64,000 nucleotides of DNA from Variovorax sp. Root473 (GTDB taxonomy: Bacteria; Pseudomonadota; Gammaproteobacteria; Burkholderiales; Burkholderiaceae_C): NCBI RefSeq assembly GCF_001426505.1, contig NZ_LMEV01000017.1:1271155-1335154 (forward strand), written 5' to 3'. Below, one piece after another: positions 7,073-15,429 of this stretch (position 1 is the first letter of the stretch; each line of letters opens with the position of its first letter). The notes under the pieces were generated by a model that saw nothing but the letters and a program-made list of their open reading frames with translations, made no database searches and had not been told where the DNA came from. The position numbers and the translations under genes are program-made.

Positions 7073-9076
7073 TTAGGCGGCCAGCGCTTCGAGCTGGTCG
7101 GACAGTGCCAGCCAGCGCTCTTCGAGTTGCGCGATCTCGTCGTTGAGCGCCTTCAACCGCTTGCCGGCTTCGGCGATCTCGGCGGGCGGCAGCGGCTCGG
7201 CCAGTTTGGCTTCGAGCGTGCTGCGCTCGGTGCTGGCTGCCGTCATGCGCTCGTCGATCTTCGCGATCTCCTTCTTCAGCGGCTTGGCCTGCTCGCTGCG
7301 CTGCTGGCGTTCCTGGGCGTCCTGCTTGCGCTGCTCGGGGGTGTTGCTGCTCTTCACGGGCGCTGCTGCTGCGGCGGCCGCAGCAGCAGCAGCCACGGCG
7401 TCCGCCTCGCGCACGGCCACCTTGGCCTCTTCGCGCAGGCGCTTGGATTCGTCGAGCAGGTAGCGCTGGTAGTCGTCCAGGTCGCCGTCGAAGTCGGTGA
7501 CGACACCACGGCCCACGAGCCAGAACTCGTCGCACACCGAACGCAGCAGCGCACGGTCGTGGCTCACCAGCATCAGCGTGCCTTCGAACTCGTTGAGCGC
7601 CACGGCCAGGGCCTCGCGGGTGGCCAAGTCCAGGTGGTTGGTGGGCTCGTCCAGCAGCAGCAGGTTGGGGCGCTGCCAGACCATCATCGCGAGCACGAGG
7701 CGGGCCTTTTCGCCGCCGCTCATGGTGCCCACGGGCTGCTTGACCATGTCGCCGCTGAAGTTGAAGCTGCCCAGGAAGCCGCGCAGGGCCTGCTCGCCGG
7801 TGGCTTCCTTGGCATTGCTGCCCAGCTCGCGCGCCATGCGCACCATGTGCTCCAGCGGGTTGTCCTGCGGGCGCAGCACGTCGAGTTCCTGCTGCGCGAA
7901 GTAGCCGATGTTCAGGCCCTTGCCTTCGGTGACCTGGCCGGCCAGCGCGCCCATTTCGCGCGCGATGGTCTTCACCAGCGTCGACTTGCCCTGGCCGTTG
8001 GCGCCCAGGATGCCGATGCGCTGGCCCGCCAGCACCGAGCGGCTGACACCGCGCAGGATGGTCTTGGGCGCTTCGCCTTCAACCTCATAGCCGAAGCTGG
8101 CGTTGTCGATCGAGAGCATCGGGTTCGGGATGTTGCCCGGCTCCTTGAACTCGAAGGTGAAGTCGGCCTCGGCCAGCAGCGGCGCGACCTTCTCCATGCG
8201 CTCCAGCGCCTTGACGCGGCTTTGCGCCTGCTTGGCCTTGCTGGCCTTGGCCTTGAAGCGGTCGATGAACTTCTGCAGGTGGGCGATCTTGTCCTGCTGC
8301 TTGCTGAATGCCACCTGCTGCTGCTCCATCTGCAGCGCGCGCATGTCTTCGAACTTGCTGTAGTTGCCGCCATAGCGCGTGAGCTGGGCGTTGGCGATGT
8401 GCAGCGTGACGTCGGTCACGGCGTCGAGGAACTCGCGGTCGTGGCTGATGACGATCATGGTGCCGGCGTACTTCTGCAGCCAGGCTTCCAGCCACACGAG
8501 GGCGTCCAGGTCCAGGTGGTTGGTCGGTTCGTCGAGCAGCAGCAGGTCGCTCGGGCACATCAGCGCGCGGGCCAGTTGCAGGCGCATGCGCCAGCCGCCC
8601 GAGAAACTGTTGACGGGCTCGTCGAGCTCGTGCGACTTGAAGCCCAGCCCCAGCACCAGCGCCTGCGCGCGCGGCACGGCGTCGTGCTCGCCGGCGTCGG
8701 CCAGGTCGGTGTAGGCGTGGGCCAGCTCCATGCCGATGTCGGCGTCGTCGGGGTTCTCTGCGTAGGCGGCCTCGATGGCGGCCAGCGTGGCGCGCAGCTC
8801 GGTCAGGCGGGTGTCGCCGCCGACCACGAAGTCGGTGGCCGACTCTTCGGTCTCGGGCATGTCCTGCGCGACCTGCGCCATGCGCCACTGCTTGGGAATG
8901 TAGAAGTCGCCGCCGTCTTCGTGCAGCGTGCCGTTGAACAGCGCGAACAGCGACGACTTGCCGGCGCCGTTGCGTCCCACCAGGCCGACCTTTTCGCCGG
9001 GGTTGAGATTGACGGTGGCGCCGTCGAGCAGTTTCTTGGCACTGCGGCGAAGAATGACGTTTTTGAGAGTAATCAT
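7073..9076 (-). CDS. yheS: ABC-F family ATPase, YheS type
   Basis: A 667-residue protein with two ABC ATPase domains and no membrane segments. Domain 1 has Walker A GRNGAGKS, signature FSGGWRMRL and Walker B LLLLDEPTNHLD. Domain 2 has GANGQGKS, MSGGEKARL and a second LLLLDEPTNHLD. The interdomain linker (FIDRFKAKASKAKQAQSR) closely matches E. coli YheS. The C-terminal part has a run of about 13 alanines followed by a basic coiled coil. ABC-F proteins act on the ribosome rather than in transport. The start at MITLKNV is the family N-terminus; the frame runs 21 codons further upstream. Confidence 0.93.
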   Translation of the reverse strand: MITLKNVILRRSAKKLLDGATVNLNPGEKVGLVGRNGAGKSSLFALFNGTLHEDGGDFYIPKQWRMAQVAQDMPETEESATDFVVGGDTRLTELRATLAAIEAAYAENPDDADIGMELAHAYTDLADAGEHDAVPRAQALVLGLGFKSHELDEPVNSFSGGWRMRLQLARALMCPSDLLLLDEPTNHLDLDALVWLEAWLQKYAGTMIVISHDREFLDAVTDVTLHIANAQLTRYGGNYSKFEDMRALQMEQQQVAFSKQQDKIAHLQKFIDRFKAKASKAKQAQSRVKALERMEKVAPLLAEADFTFEFKEPGNIPNPMLSIDNASFGYEVEGEAPKTILRGVSRSVLAGQRIGILGANGQGKSTLVKTIAREMGALAGQVTEGKGLNIGYFAQQELDVLRPQDNPLEHMVRMARELGSNAKEATGEQALRGFLGSFNFSGDMVKQPVGTMSGGEKARLVLAMMVWQRPNLLLLDEPTNHLDLATREALAVALNEFEGTLMLVSHDRALLRSVCDEFWLVGRGVVTDFDGDLDDYQRYLLDESKRLREEAKVAVREADAVAAAAAAAAAAAPVKSSNTPEQRKQDAQERQQRSEQAKPLKKEIAKIDERMTAASTERSTLEAKLAEPLPPAEIAEAGKRLKALNDEIAQLEERWLALSDQLEALAA

Positions 9077-9166
9077 GAAATAGGAACCGTAGGGGTGATT
9101 ATCCCGCCCGGCCTTTGGCGAGCCGGCGCGAAGGGGCAAAGGCGGACATCACCCTGAGAAAGGTGG

Positions 9167-9186
9167 GCGCAGCGCGGGCGCTGCGC
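9167..9186. repeat. Perfect GC stem-loop after prmB
   Basis: GCGCAGCG, a CGGG loop, then CGCTGCGC: an 8-bp perfect inverted repeat. There is no T-run on either side, so it is not a classical terminator. It could be an mRNA 3'-end stabiliser between prmB and the ABC-F gene. Confidence 0.45.
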
Positions 9187-9219
9187 GCAAGGCTGTGAAG
9201 GGGGCTTGGGCAGGCGCCG

Positions 9220-10101
9220 CTAACGCACGCCGGCGCCGGCCAGTAGCGCCGTCCGGGTGACCAGCAACACCTGGTCTTCGCCGGCCGAGGTTTCGAGCCA
9301 GACCACCTCGAGCTGCGGAAACGCCGCCTCGAAGTAGTCGCGCTCGTTGCCGATCTCCAGCACCAGCACGGCCTGCTCGCTCATGCGGGCGGGCGCGTCG
9401 GCGAACAATTGCCGCACGAAGTCCATGCCGTCGGCGCCGCCGGCCAGCGCCAGTTCGGGCTCGGCGCGGTATTCGGCGGGCAGCGCAGCCATGCTGGCGC
9501 TGTTCACGTAGGGCGGGTTGCACAGTACGAGGTCGTAGGTGCCGGGCACGTTCTTCAGGCCGTCCGATTCGATCAACTTGATGCGGGCATCGAGCGCGTG
9601 GCGCGTGACGTTGATGGCGGCCACTTCGAGGGCTTGCACCGACAGGTCGGCCGCATCCACCGTCACATCCGGGTAGGTGAGCGCCGCGAGCACGGCGAGG
9701 CTGCCGTTGCCGGTGCACAGGTCGAGCACGCGCTGCGTGTGCTCGCCCAGCCAGTAGTCGATGCTGCCGTCGGCGATGAGCTCGGCAATGAAGCTGCGCG
9801 GCACGATGGCGCGCTCGTCCACGTAAAAGGGCACGCCCTGCAGCCACGCCTCTTTCGTGAGGTAGGCGGCGGGCTTGCGCGTGGCGATGCGTTCGTCGAT
9901 GAGGGCCACGACCTTGGCAGCATCGGCCGGCGACACGGGGATGTCGGCCACGGCATCGATGTCGTCCAGCGGCTGCTTCAGGCGCCACAGCACGAGCCAG
10001 GCGGCTTCGTCGAAGGCGTTGGCGGTGCCATGACCGAACGCGACGCCGGCATCTTCGAGCCGCTTGGCGCCGGCCTCGATCAGTTCGATGACCGTGCTCA
10101 T
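9220..10101 (-). CDS. prmB: PrmB, ribosomal protein L3 glutamine methyltransferase
   Basis: A 293-residue SAM-dependent methyltransferase. Motif I is VLDLCTGNGSLAV, and the NPPY motif (LVLCNPPYVNS) is diagnostic of the HemK/PrmB glutamine N5-methyltransferases. The N-terminal helical domain resembles PrmB more than PrmC, and PrmB methylates uL3. The start overlaps the dapE stop by four bases (ATGA at 10098-10101), so the two are translationally coupled. A GC-rich stem-loop without a T-run lies downstream at 9167-9186. Confidence 0.9.
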   Translation of the reverse strand: MSTVIELIEAGAKRLEDAGVAFGHGTANAFDEAAWLVLWRLKQPLDDIDAVADIPVSPADAAKVVALIDERIATRKPAAYLTKEAWLQGVPFYVDERAIVPRSFIAELIADGSIDYWLGEHTQRVLDLCTGNGSLAVLAALTYPDVTVDAADLSVQALEVAAINVTRHALDARIKLIESDGLKNVPGTYDLVLCNPPYVNSASMAALPAEYRAEPELALAGGADGMDFVRQLFADAPARMSEQAVLVLEIGNERDYFEAAFPQLEVVWLETSAGEDQVLLVTRTALLAGAGVR

Positions 10102-11285
10102 CGCGCGCCTTGGGCGAGCGCCGCGTCGAGCCGGCGCAGCGTGCGCAGGTAGATGTTCTTCAGCGTCTCGATCTCGGCGACCTCGATGTGCTCGTCGATC
10201 TTGTGGATGCTGGCGTTCACCGGGCCACACTCGACGACCTGCTTGCAGATCTTGGCAATGAAGCGCGCGTCGCTGGTGCCGCCACTGGTCGACAGCTCGG
10301 TGTCCAGGCCGGTTTCTTCGCGGATCGCCGCCTGCACCGCCGTGACGAGTTCGCCCGGCGTGGTCAGGAAGGGCAGGCCGCCGACGGTCCAGGCCAGCGT
10401 GCAGTCGACGCCGTGCGCGTCGAGCACGGCGTGCACGCGCTGCTGCAGCGACTCGGGCGTGGACTCGGTCGAGAAGCGGAAGTTGAAGTCGATCACCGCG
10501 CTGCCCGGAATCACGTTGCTCGCGCCGGTGCCCGCATGGAAATTGCTGATCTGCCAGCTGGTCGGCTGGAAGTAGGGGTTGCTTTGTGCGTCCCAGCCAC
10601 CGGCGGCGTTGATCGCCACGAGTTCGGCCAGCGCAGGCGCCACCGCGTGCACCGGGTTCTTCGCCAGGTGCGGGTACGCGATGTGGCCCTGCACGCCGTT
10701 CACCGTGAGCTTGCCGCTCATGGTGCCGCGGCGGCCGTTCTTGATCATGTCGCCGCAACGCGCCACCGAGGTGGGCTCGCCGACGATGCAGTAGTCGATG
10801 GTCTCGCCGCGCGCGGCCAGCGCGTTGCAGACGATCACGGTGCCGTCGACGCCCGGGCCTTCTTCGTCGCTGGTCAGCAGCAGCGCCAGCGTAAGCGCCG
10901 GGTCGGGCTCGCCCTGCAGGAACTCTTCGATGGAGGTCACGAAGGCCGCGACCGAGGTCTTCATGTCGCAGGCGCCGCGGCCGTAGAGCTTGCCGTCGCG
11001 GTGCGTGGGCGTGAACGGGTGGCTGCTCCACTGGTCGAGCGGGCCGGTGGGCACCACGTCGGTGTGGCCGGCAAAGACCAGCGTTTTTGTCGACTTGCCG
11101 TTGGTGGGGCGACGCACGGCCCAGAGGTTCGTCACCCGGAAATCGGCCGGGCCGCTTTCGATGGTTTCCAGCGTGAAGCCCAGCGCGGCGAGACGTTCGC
11201 CCAGGATCTGTTGGCAACCCGCGTCGTCGGGGGTGACGGAAGGGCGCGAGATCAGTTGTTCGGCGAGCTGGAGCGTACGGGACAT
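10098..11285 (-). CDS. dapE: DapE, succinyl-diaminopimelate desuccinylase
   Basis: A 395-residue M20 metallopeptidase-fold enzyme. It removes succinate from N-succinyl-LL-diaminopimelate in the lysine and peptidoglycan pathway. Visible metal motifs are VFAGHTDVVPTG (first His/Asp), GRGACDMKTSVAAF (bridging Asp) and TSDEEGPGVDGT (catalytic Glu pair). SGGTSDARFI near the C-terminus is typical of DapE. It starts 25 bases after pilU and overlaps prmB by four bases. With dapD and dapC nearby, it shows that this organism uses the succinylase branch. Confidence 0.96.
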   Translation of the reverse strand: MSRTLQLAEQLISRPSVTPDDAGCQQILGERLAALGFTLETIESGPADFRVTNLWAVRRPTNGKSTKTLVFAGHTDVVPTGPLDQWSSHPFTPTHRDGKLYGRGACDMKTSVAAFVTSIEEFLQGEPDPALTLALLLTSDEEGPGVDGTVIVCNALAARGETIDYCIVGEPTSVARCGDMIKNGRRGTMSGKLTVNGVQGHIAYPHLAKNPVHAVAPALAELVAINAAGGWDAQSNPYFQPTSWQISNFHAGTGASNVIPGSAVIDFNFRFSTESTPESLQQRVHAVLDAHGVDCTLAWTVGGLPFLTTPGELVTAVQAAIREETGLDTELSTSGGTSDARFIAKICKQVVECGPVNASIHKIDEHIEVAEIETLKNIYLRTLRRLDAALAQGAR

Positions 11286-11310
11286 CGAGGGAGCGGGGAT
11301 TAAGGGGCGG

Positions 11311-12459
11311 TCAGAACTTCACGTCGAGCGTGATGTCGGTGAAGGTGGGTTCGTCGAGCTGGTCGGTCAGGTCGCGATCCTCGGCCTGCTTCTTGGGCGC
11401 GTCGCGGTTCTGCAGGCGCCACATCAGGTTGGTGGGCGAGTCGGCGTTGGCCAGGCCTTCCTCGCGGGTCACGCGCTCCTCGGTGATGAGGCGGGCGATG
11501 TCTTCCTCGAAGGTCTGCGAGCCTTCGGCCATCGACTGCTCCATGGCCTCCTTGACGCCGGAGAAGTCGCCCTTTTCGATCAGGTCGGCCACCAGCGCGG
11601 TGTTCAGCATCACTTCGAGCGCGGGCACGCGGGCACCGGCCGGCGTGCGCAGCAGGCGCTGCGACACCACGGCGCGCAGCGCCGAGCCCAGGTCGCCCAG
11701 CAGGGTGGGGCGCACCTCGACCGGGAAGAAGCTCAGGATGCGGTTCAGCGCGCGGTAGCTGTTGTTGGCATGCAGCGTGGCCACGCACAGGTGGCCCGAC
11801 TGCGCGTAGGCGATGGCGGCCGTCATGGTGTCGCGGTCGCGGATTTCGCCGATCTGGATCACGTCGGGCGCCTGGCGCAGTGCGTTCTTCAGGGCCACCT
11901 GCAGCGAGGTGGTGTCGCTGCCCACGTCGCGCTGGTTCACCAGCGATTTCTTGTTGGTATAGGTGAACTCGATCGGCTCCTCGACCGTGAGGATGTGGCC
12001 GCTGGCGTGCTCGTTGCGGTAGTCGAGCATCGAGGCCAGCGTGGTCGTCTTGCCTGCGCCGGTGGCGCCCACCATCAGGATCAGCCCGCGCTTTTCCATG
12101 ATGAGCGACTTCAGGATGTCGGGCAGGTGCAGGTCGTCGAAGCTGGGGATGACCGAGGCGATGTGCCGCACCACCACCGCGTAGCTGCCGCGCTGGCGCA
12201 TGGCGCTGATGCGATAGTTGCCGGCGCCTTCGAGGGCGACGGCCATGTTGAGTTCGCCCGTGTTTTCCAGTTCCTGGATGCGGGCTTCGGGCACCACTTC
12301 CGACAGCAGCGCCAGCGGCGCGGTCGGCGGCAGCACCTGCGCATTGATCGGCAGGCAGTTGCCGTTGATGCGGATCATCACCGGGGAGTGGGCCGAGAGG
12401 TAGATGTCGGAGGCCTTGCGCTCGGCCATCAAACGAAGAATCCGTTCCATCATGTTCAT
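11311..12459 (-). CDS. pilU: PilU, type IV pilus retraction ATPase
   Basis: A 382-residue secretion-type ATPase. Walker A is GATGAGKTT, followed by TVEEPIEF (Asp-box region), the Walker B segment IGEIRDRDTM and the His box GHLCVATLHANN. The N-terminus ERILRLMAERKASDIYLS and the long C-terminal tail favour PilU over PilT. It helps PilT retract pili for twitching and DNA uptake. GGAG precedes ATG 12459. It is embedded between dapD and dapE with no visible functional link. Confidence 0.92.
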   Translation of the reverse strand: MNMMERILRLMAERKASDIYLSAHSPVMIRINGNCLPINAQVLPPTAPLALLSEVVPEARIQELENTGELNMAVALEGAGNYRISAMRQRGSYAVVVRHIASVIPSFDDLHLPDILKSLIMEKRGLILMVGATGAGKTTTLASMLDYRNEHASGHILTVEEPIEFTYTNKKSLVNQRDVGSDTTSLQVALKNALRQAPDVIQIGEIRDRDTMTAAIAYAQSGHLCVATLHANNSYRALNRILSFFPVEVRPTLLGDLGSALRAVVSQRLLRTPAGARVPALEVMLNTALVADLIEKGDFSGVKEAMEQSMAEGSQTFEEDIARLITEERVTREEGLANADSPTNLMWRLQNRDAPKKQAEDRDLTDQLDEPTFTDITLDVKF

Positions 12460-12628
12460 CGGTCTCTCTCCTCGGTTGTTCTCTGAATTATTCGCAGGCT
12501 GCGCAAGCACCGGATTCTTCGCGCGGAACGCCGCGGAACCGGCTTTGCCGGGCCGCTGGCGTTGCCCCCTGCAAGGGGGTGTGCGAAGCGACACGCAGTG
12601 CGCGCAGCATGGGGGTGTGCCTATAAGG
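12460..12628. other. dapD-pilU intergenic with hairpins
   Basis: This 169-base gap contains CCCCCT-GCA-AGGGGG (12565-12579) and a GTGTGCGAAGCGACAC segment downstream of it. It looks like a family of GC-rich palindromic intergenic repeats common in Comamonadaceae (from memory). I found no second copy in this window, so its repeat nature is inference. Confidence 0.35.
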
Positions 12629-13462
12629 TCAGTCGCGCAGCAGGTCGTTCAGGCTGGTCTTGGAGCGCGTCTGCGCGTCGACCGTCTTCACGATGACTGC
12701 AGCGTAGGTGCTGTAGTCCTGGCCCGACTTGGTCTTCTTGGGCAGGCTGCCGCTGATGACCACGCTGCCGGCGGGCACGCGGCCGTACGAGATCTCGCCG
12801 GTGTCGCGGTTGAAGATCGGGGTGCTCTGGCCCAGGTACACGCCCATGCCCAGCACCGAGTTCTCTTCGACGATTACGCCTTCGACGACTTCGGAGCGCG
12901 CGCCGATGAAGCAGTTGTCTTCGATGATGGTCGGGTTGGCTTGCAGCGGCTCGAGCACGCCGCCCAGGCCCACGCCGCCCGACAGGTGCACGTTGGCACC
13001 GACCTGTGCGCACGAACCGACGGTGGCCCAGGTGTCGACCATGGAGCCTTCGCCCACGTAGGCGCCGATGTTCACGTACGAGGGCATCAGGATCGCGCCC
13101 TTGGCGATGAAGCTGCCGCGGCGGGCCACGGCCGGCGGCACGATGCGCACGCCCGAGTCCTTCAGCTCGGCGGCCGACAGGTGCGAGAACTTGGTCGGCA
13201 CCTTGTCGTAGAAGCCCAGCGAACCGGCCTGGATCTGCTCGTTGTCCTTCAGGCGGAACGACAGCAGCACGGCCTTCTTGATCCACTGGTGCACGGTCCA
13301 CTGGCCCACGCCCTGGCGGGTGGCGACGCGCAGCTTGCCGTTGTTCAGCTCGGTGATCACGTGCTCGACGGCGTCGCGCACTTCGGCGGGGGCGGCGTTG
13401 ATCGAGATGTTGGCGCGGTCTTCCCACGCGGCGTCGATGATTTGTTGCAGTTGCTGTGTCAT
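12629..13462 (-). CDS. dapD: DapD, tetrahydrodipicolinate N-succinyltransferase
   Basis: A 277-residue hexapeptide-repeat acyltransferase. The N-terminal helical domain (QQIIDAAWEDRANI) is followed by left-handed beta-helix repeats (ILMPSYVNIGAYVGEGSMVD, VGANVHLSGGVGLGG). It transfers succinate from succinyl-CoA to tetrahydrodipicolinate, the first step committed to the succinylase branch. Length is close to the E. coli enzyme (274). It lies 50 bases downstream of dapC on the same strand. The TQQLQQIIDA N-terminus matches the family. Confidence 0.96.
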   Translation of the reverse strand: MTQQLQQIIDAAWEDRANISINAAPAEVRDAVEHVITELNNGKLRVATRQGVGQWTVHQWIKKAVLLSFRLKDNEQIQAGSLGFYDKVPTKFSHLSAAELKDSGVRIVPPAVARRGSFIAKGAILMPSYVNIGAYVGEGSMVDTWATVGSCAQVGANVHLSGGVGLGGVLEPLQANPTIIEDNCFIGARSEVVEGVIVEENSVLGMGVYLGQSTPIFNRDTGEISYGRVPAGSVVISGSLPKKTKSGQDYSTYAAVIVKTVDAQTRSKTSLNDLLRD

Positions 13463-13512
13463 GGAGAGAGTCTCGGGTGAAAAAGGGGGGCAGGGACGCG
13501 GGGCGACGGGGG

Positions 13513-14724
13513 TCAGCGGCGGCCGTCCCTGACGAACCGGACGATGCGCTGGGCGGCCTCGACGCACTCGGCGGTTTCGGCCACCAGCGCCATGCGGATG
13601 CGACCGCGGCCCGGGTTGGCGCTGTGGTCGGTGTCGCGCGCCAGATAGCTCCCCGGCAGAACCGTGACATTGTATTGAGCGTAGAGCGCGCGGGCGAAGG
13701 CTTCGTCGTCGCCAGCCCACACTTCGGGCACGCCGGCCCAGAGGTAGAAGCTGGCGTCGGGCAGGCGCACGTCGAGCGCGGATTCGAGCAGCGGCGTGAC
13801 GGCCGCGAACTTGGCGCGGTACTGGGCGCGGTTGTCGACCACGTGCGACTCGTCGCCCCAGGCCGCGATGCTGGCGGCGGCCACGGTGCCGCTCATGGCG
13901 CTGCCGTGGTAGGTGCGGTAGAGCAGAAACTGCTTGATGAGGGCCGCGTCGCCGGCCACGAAGCCGCTGCGCAGGCCGGGTACGTTGCTGCGCTTCGAAA
14001 GCGAGGTGAGCGCGATGAGGTTCTTGAAGTCGGGGCGGCCGAGCTTCACCGAGGCTTCGAGGCCGCTCAGCGGCGGCTCGTCGCGGAAGTAGATCTCGCT
14101 GTAGCACTCGTCGGCGGCGATCACGAAACCGTGGCGGTCGGACAGCGCGAAGAGCTTGCGCCACTCGTCCAGCGGCATCACGGCGCCCGTGGGGTTGCCC
14201 GGCGAGCAGACGAACACGAGTTGCGTGCGTGCCCAGACGGCCTCGGGCACGCTGTCCCAGTCGACGGCGAAGTTGCGCGCGGGCACGCTGGGCACGTAGT
14301 ACGGCTCGGCGCCCGAGAGCAGCGCCGCGCCCTCGTAGATTTGATAGAACGGGTTGGGAGACATCACCACCGGCTTCGGGTGGGCGCTGGCGTCGACCAC
14401 GGTCTGGGCGAGCGAGAACAAGGCCTCGCGCGAGCCGTTGACCGGCAGCACCTGCGTGGCCGGGTCGAGTGTCAGGTTGTAGCGGCGATGCAGCCAGTCG
14501 GTGAACGAGGTGCGCAGTTTCAGCTCGCCGGCGGTGGCCGGGTAGGCGGCAAGGGCGCCGAGGCCGGCGCTCAGGGCGTCCTTGATGAAGCCCGGCGTGG
14601 CGTGCTTGGGCTCGCCGATGCCCAGGCTGATGGGCGCGAAGTCAGGGTTCGGGGTGACGCCGTGAAACAGGCGCTTCAGCCGCTCGAAGGGGTAGGGCTG
14701 GAGCTTGGAAAGCAGGGGATTCAT
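13513..14724 (-). CDS. dapC: DapC, succinyldiaminopimelate transaminase
   Basis: A 403-residue class I/II PLP aminotransferase. PLP-site features include VNGSREALFS, the substrate/PLP loop SPGNPTGAV and ALTSLSKRSNVPGLRSG with the Schiff-base lysine. It begins NPLLSKLQPYPFERLKRLF, typical of betaproteobacterial DapC. It precedes dapD and is the first gene of the dapC-dapD-pilU-dapE-prmB series. Confidence 0.92.
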   Translation of the reverse strand: MNPLLSKLQPYPFERLKRLFHGVTPNPDFAPISLGIGEPKHATPGFIKDALSAGLGALAAYPATAGELKLRTSFTDWLHRRYNLTLDPATQVLPVNGSREALFSLAQTVVDASAHPKPVVMSPNPFYQIYEGAALLSGAEPYYVPSVPARNFAVDWDSVPEAVWARTQLVFVCSPGNPTGAVMPLDEWRKLFALSDRHGFVIAADECYSEIYFRDEPPLSGLEASVKLGRPDFKNLIALTSLSKRSNVPGLRSGFVAGDAALIKQFLLYRTYHGSAMSGTVAAASIAAWGDESHVVDNRAQYRAKFAAVTPLLESALDVRLPDASFYLWAGVPEVWAGDDEAFARALYAQYNVTVLPGSYLARDTDHSANPGRGRIRMALVAETAECVEAAQRIVRFVRDGRR

Positions 14725-14777
14725 GGGGTGGGATTATCGGCGACCGGCGCCGCCCGCTGCGGGCGTACGGGACCGGA

Positions 14778-15416
14778 TCAGGTGCTGCCGCGCCGGTAGA
14801 ACGCGAGCGAGCCCGCCAGCGCCAGCAGCATGCCGCCGCAGGTGCGGTCGATCCAGCGCGTGGCCGACACCGTGAGCAACCGGATCGCGCGTGCGCCGAC
14901 GAAGGCATAGGCCAGCATCACCGCCATGTCCAGGCCCGCGAAGATCAGCGCAATGATCAGGTACTGCGGCGCCTGCGCGGCGACCGGGTCGATGAACTGC
15001 GGCAGCAGCGCCGAGCAGAAGATGTAGCCCTTGGGGTTGGTCACCGCCACCAGGAACGACTTGACGAAGATGCGCCGGCTTTCACCCACCGCCACGGTGG
15101 CCGCGCTGTCTGCATTCGGCAACTGGAAGCCGCCCTTGGAGCGCAGCATGCGCAGCCCGAGCCAGGCCAGGTAGGCCGCGCCCACCCACTTCAGCATCGA
15201 GAACCAGAACTCCGACGCCGCGAGCAGCGCGCCCAGGCCGAGCGCCACGGCGCCGACGAGCACGAAGTCGGACAGCACCGCGCCGAGCATGCCCGGCAGC
15301 GCCCGCCGCACACCGTGCCGCGAGCCGTTGCTCAGCGCCAGCAGCACCGTGGGGCCGGGCGTGGCGATGGCCGCGAAGGCCACGATGGCGAACAGCATTG
15401 CGGTGGCGAGCGTCAT
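14778..15416 (-). CDS. LysE/RhtB-family amino-acid exporter
   Basis: A 212-residue inner-membrane protein with about six hydrophobic helices. The N-terminal AIVAFAAIATPGPTVLLALS holds the ATPGP motif of the LysE/RhtB superfamily, and NPKGYIFCSALLPQFI is the second conserved segment. The family exports amino acids such as lysine, arginine, threonine or homoserine. It starts 13 bases after argA and is probably co-transcribed with it, which makes an arginine-pathway product a reasonable but unproven substrate. AAAGG precedes the ATG. Confidence 0.85.
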   Translation of the reverse strand: MTLATAMLFAIVAFAAIATPGPTVLLALSNGSRHGVRRALPGMLGAVLSDFVLVGAVALGLGALLAASEFWFSMLKWVGAAYLAWLGLRMLRSKGGFQLPNADSAATVAVGESRRIFVKSFLVAVTNPKGYIFCSALLPQFIDPVAAQAPQYLIIALIFAGLDMAVMLAYAFVGARAIRLLTVSATRWIDRTCGGMLLALAGSLAFYRRGST

Positions 15417-15429
15417 CGGGGCGCCTTTC

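Noticed and set aside
7340..7400. GCN-repeat tract in the ABC-F gene as a DNA repeat element
   Set aside because: It encodes a poly-alanine linker in frame and is explained by the protein.
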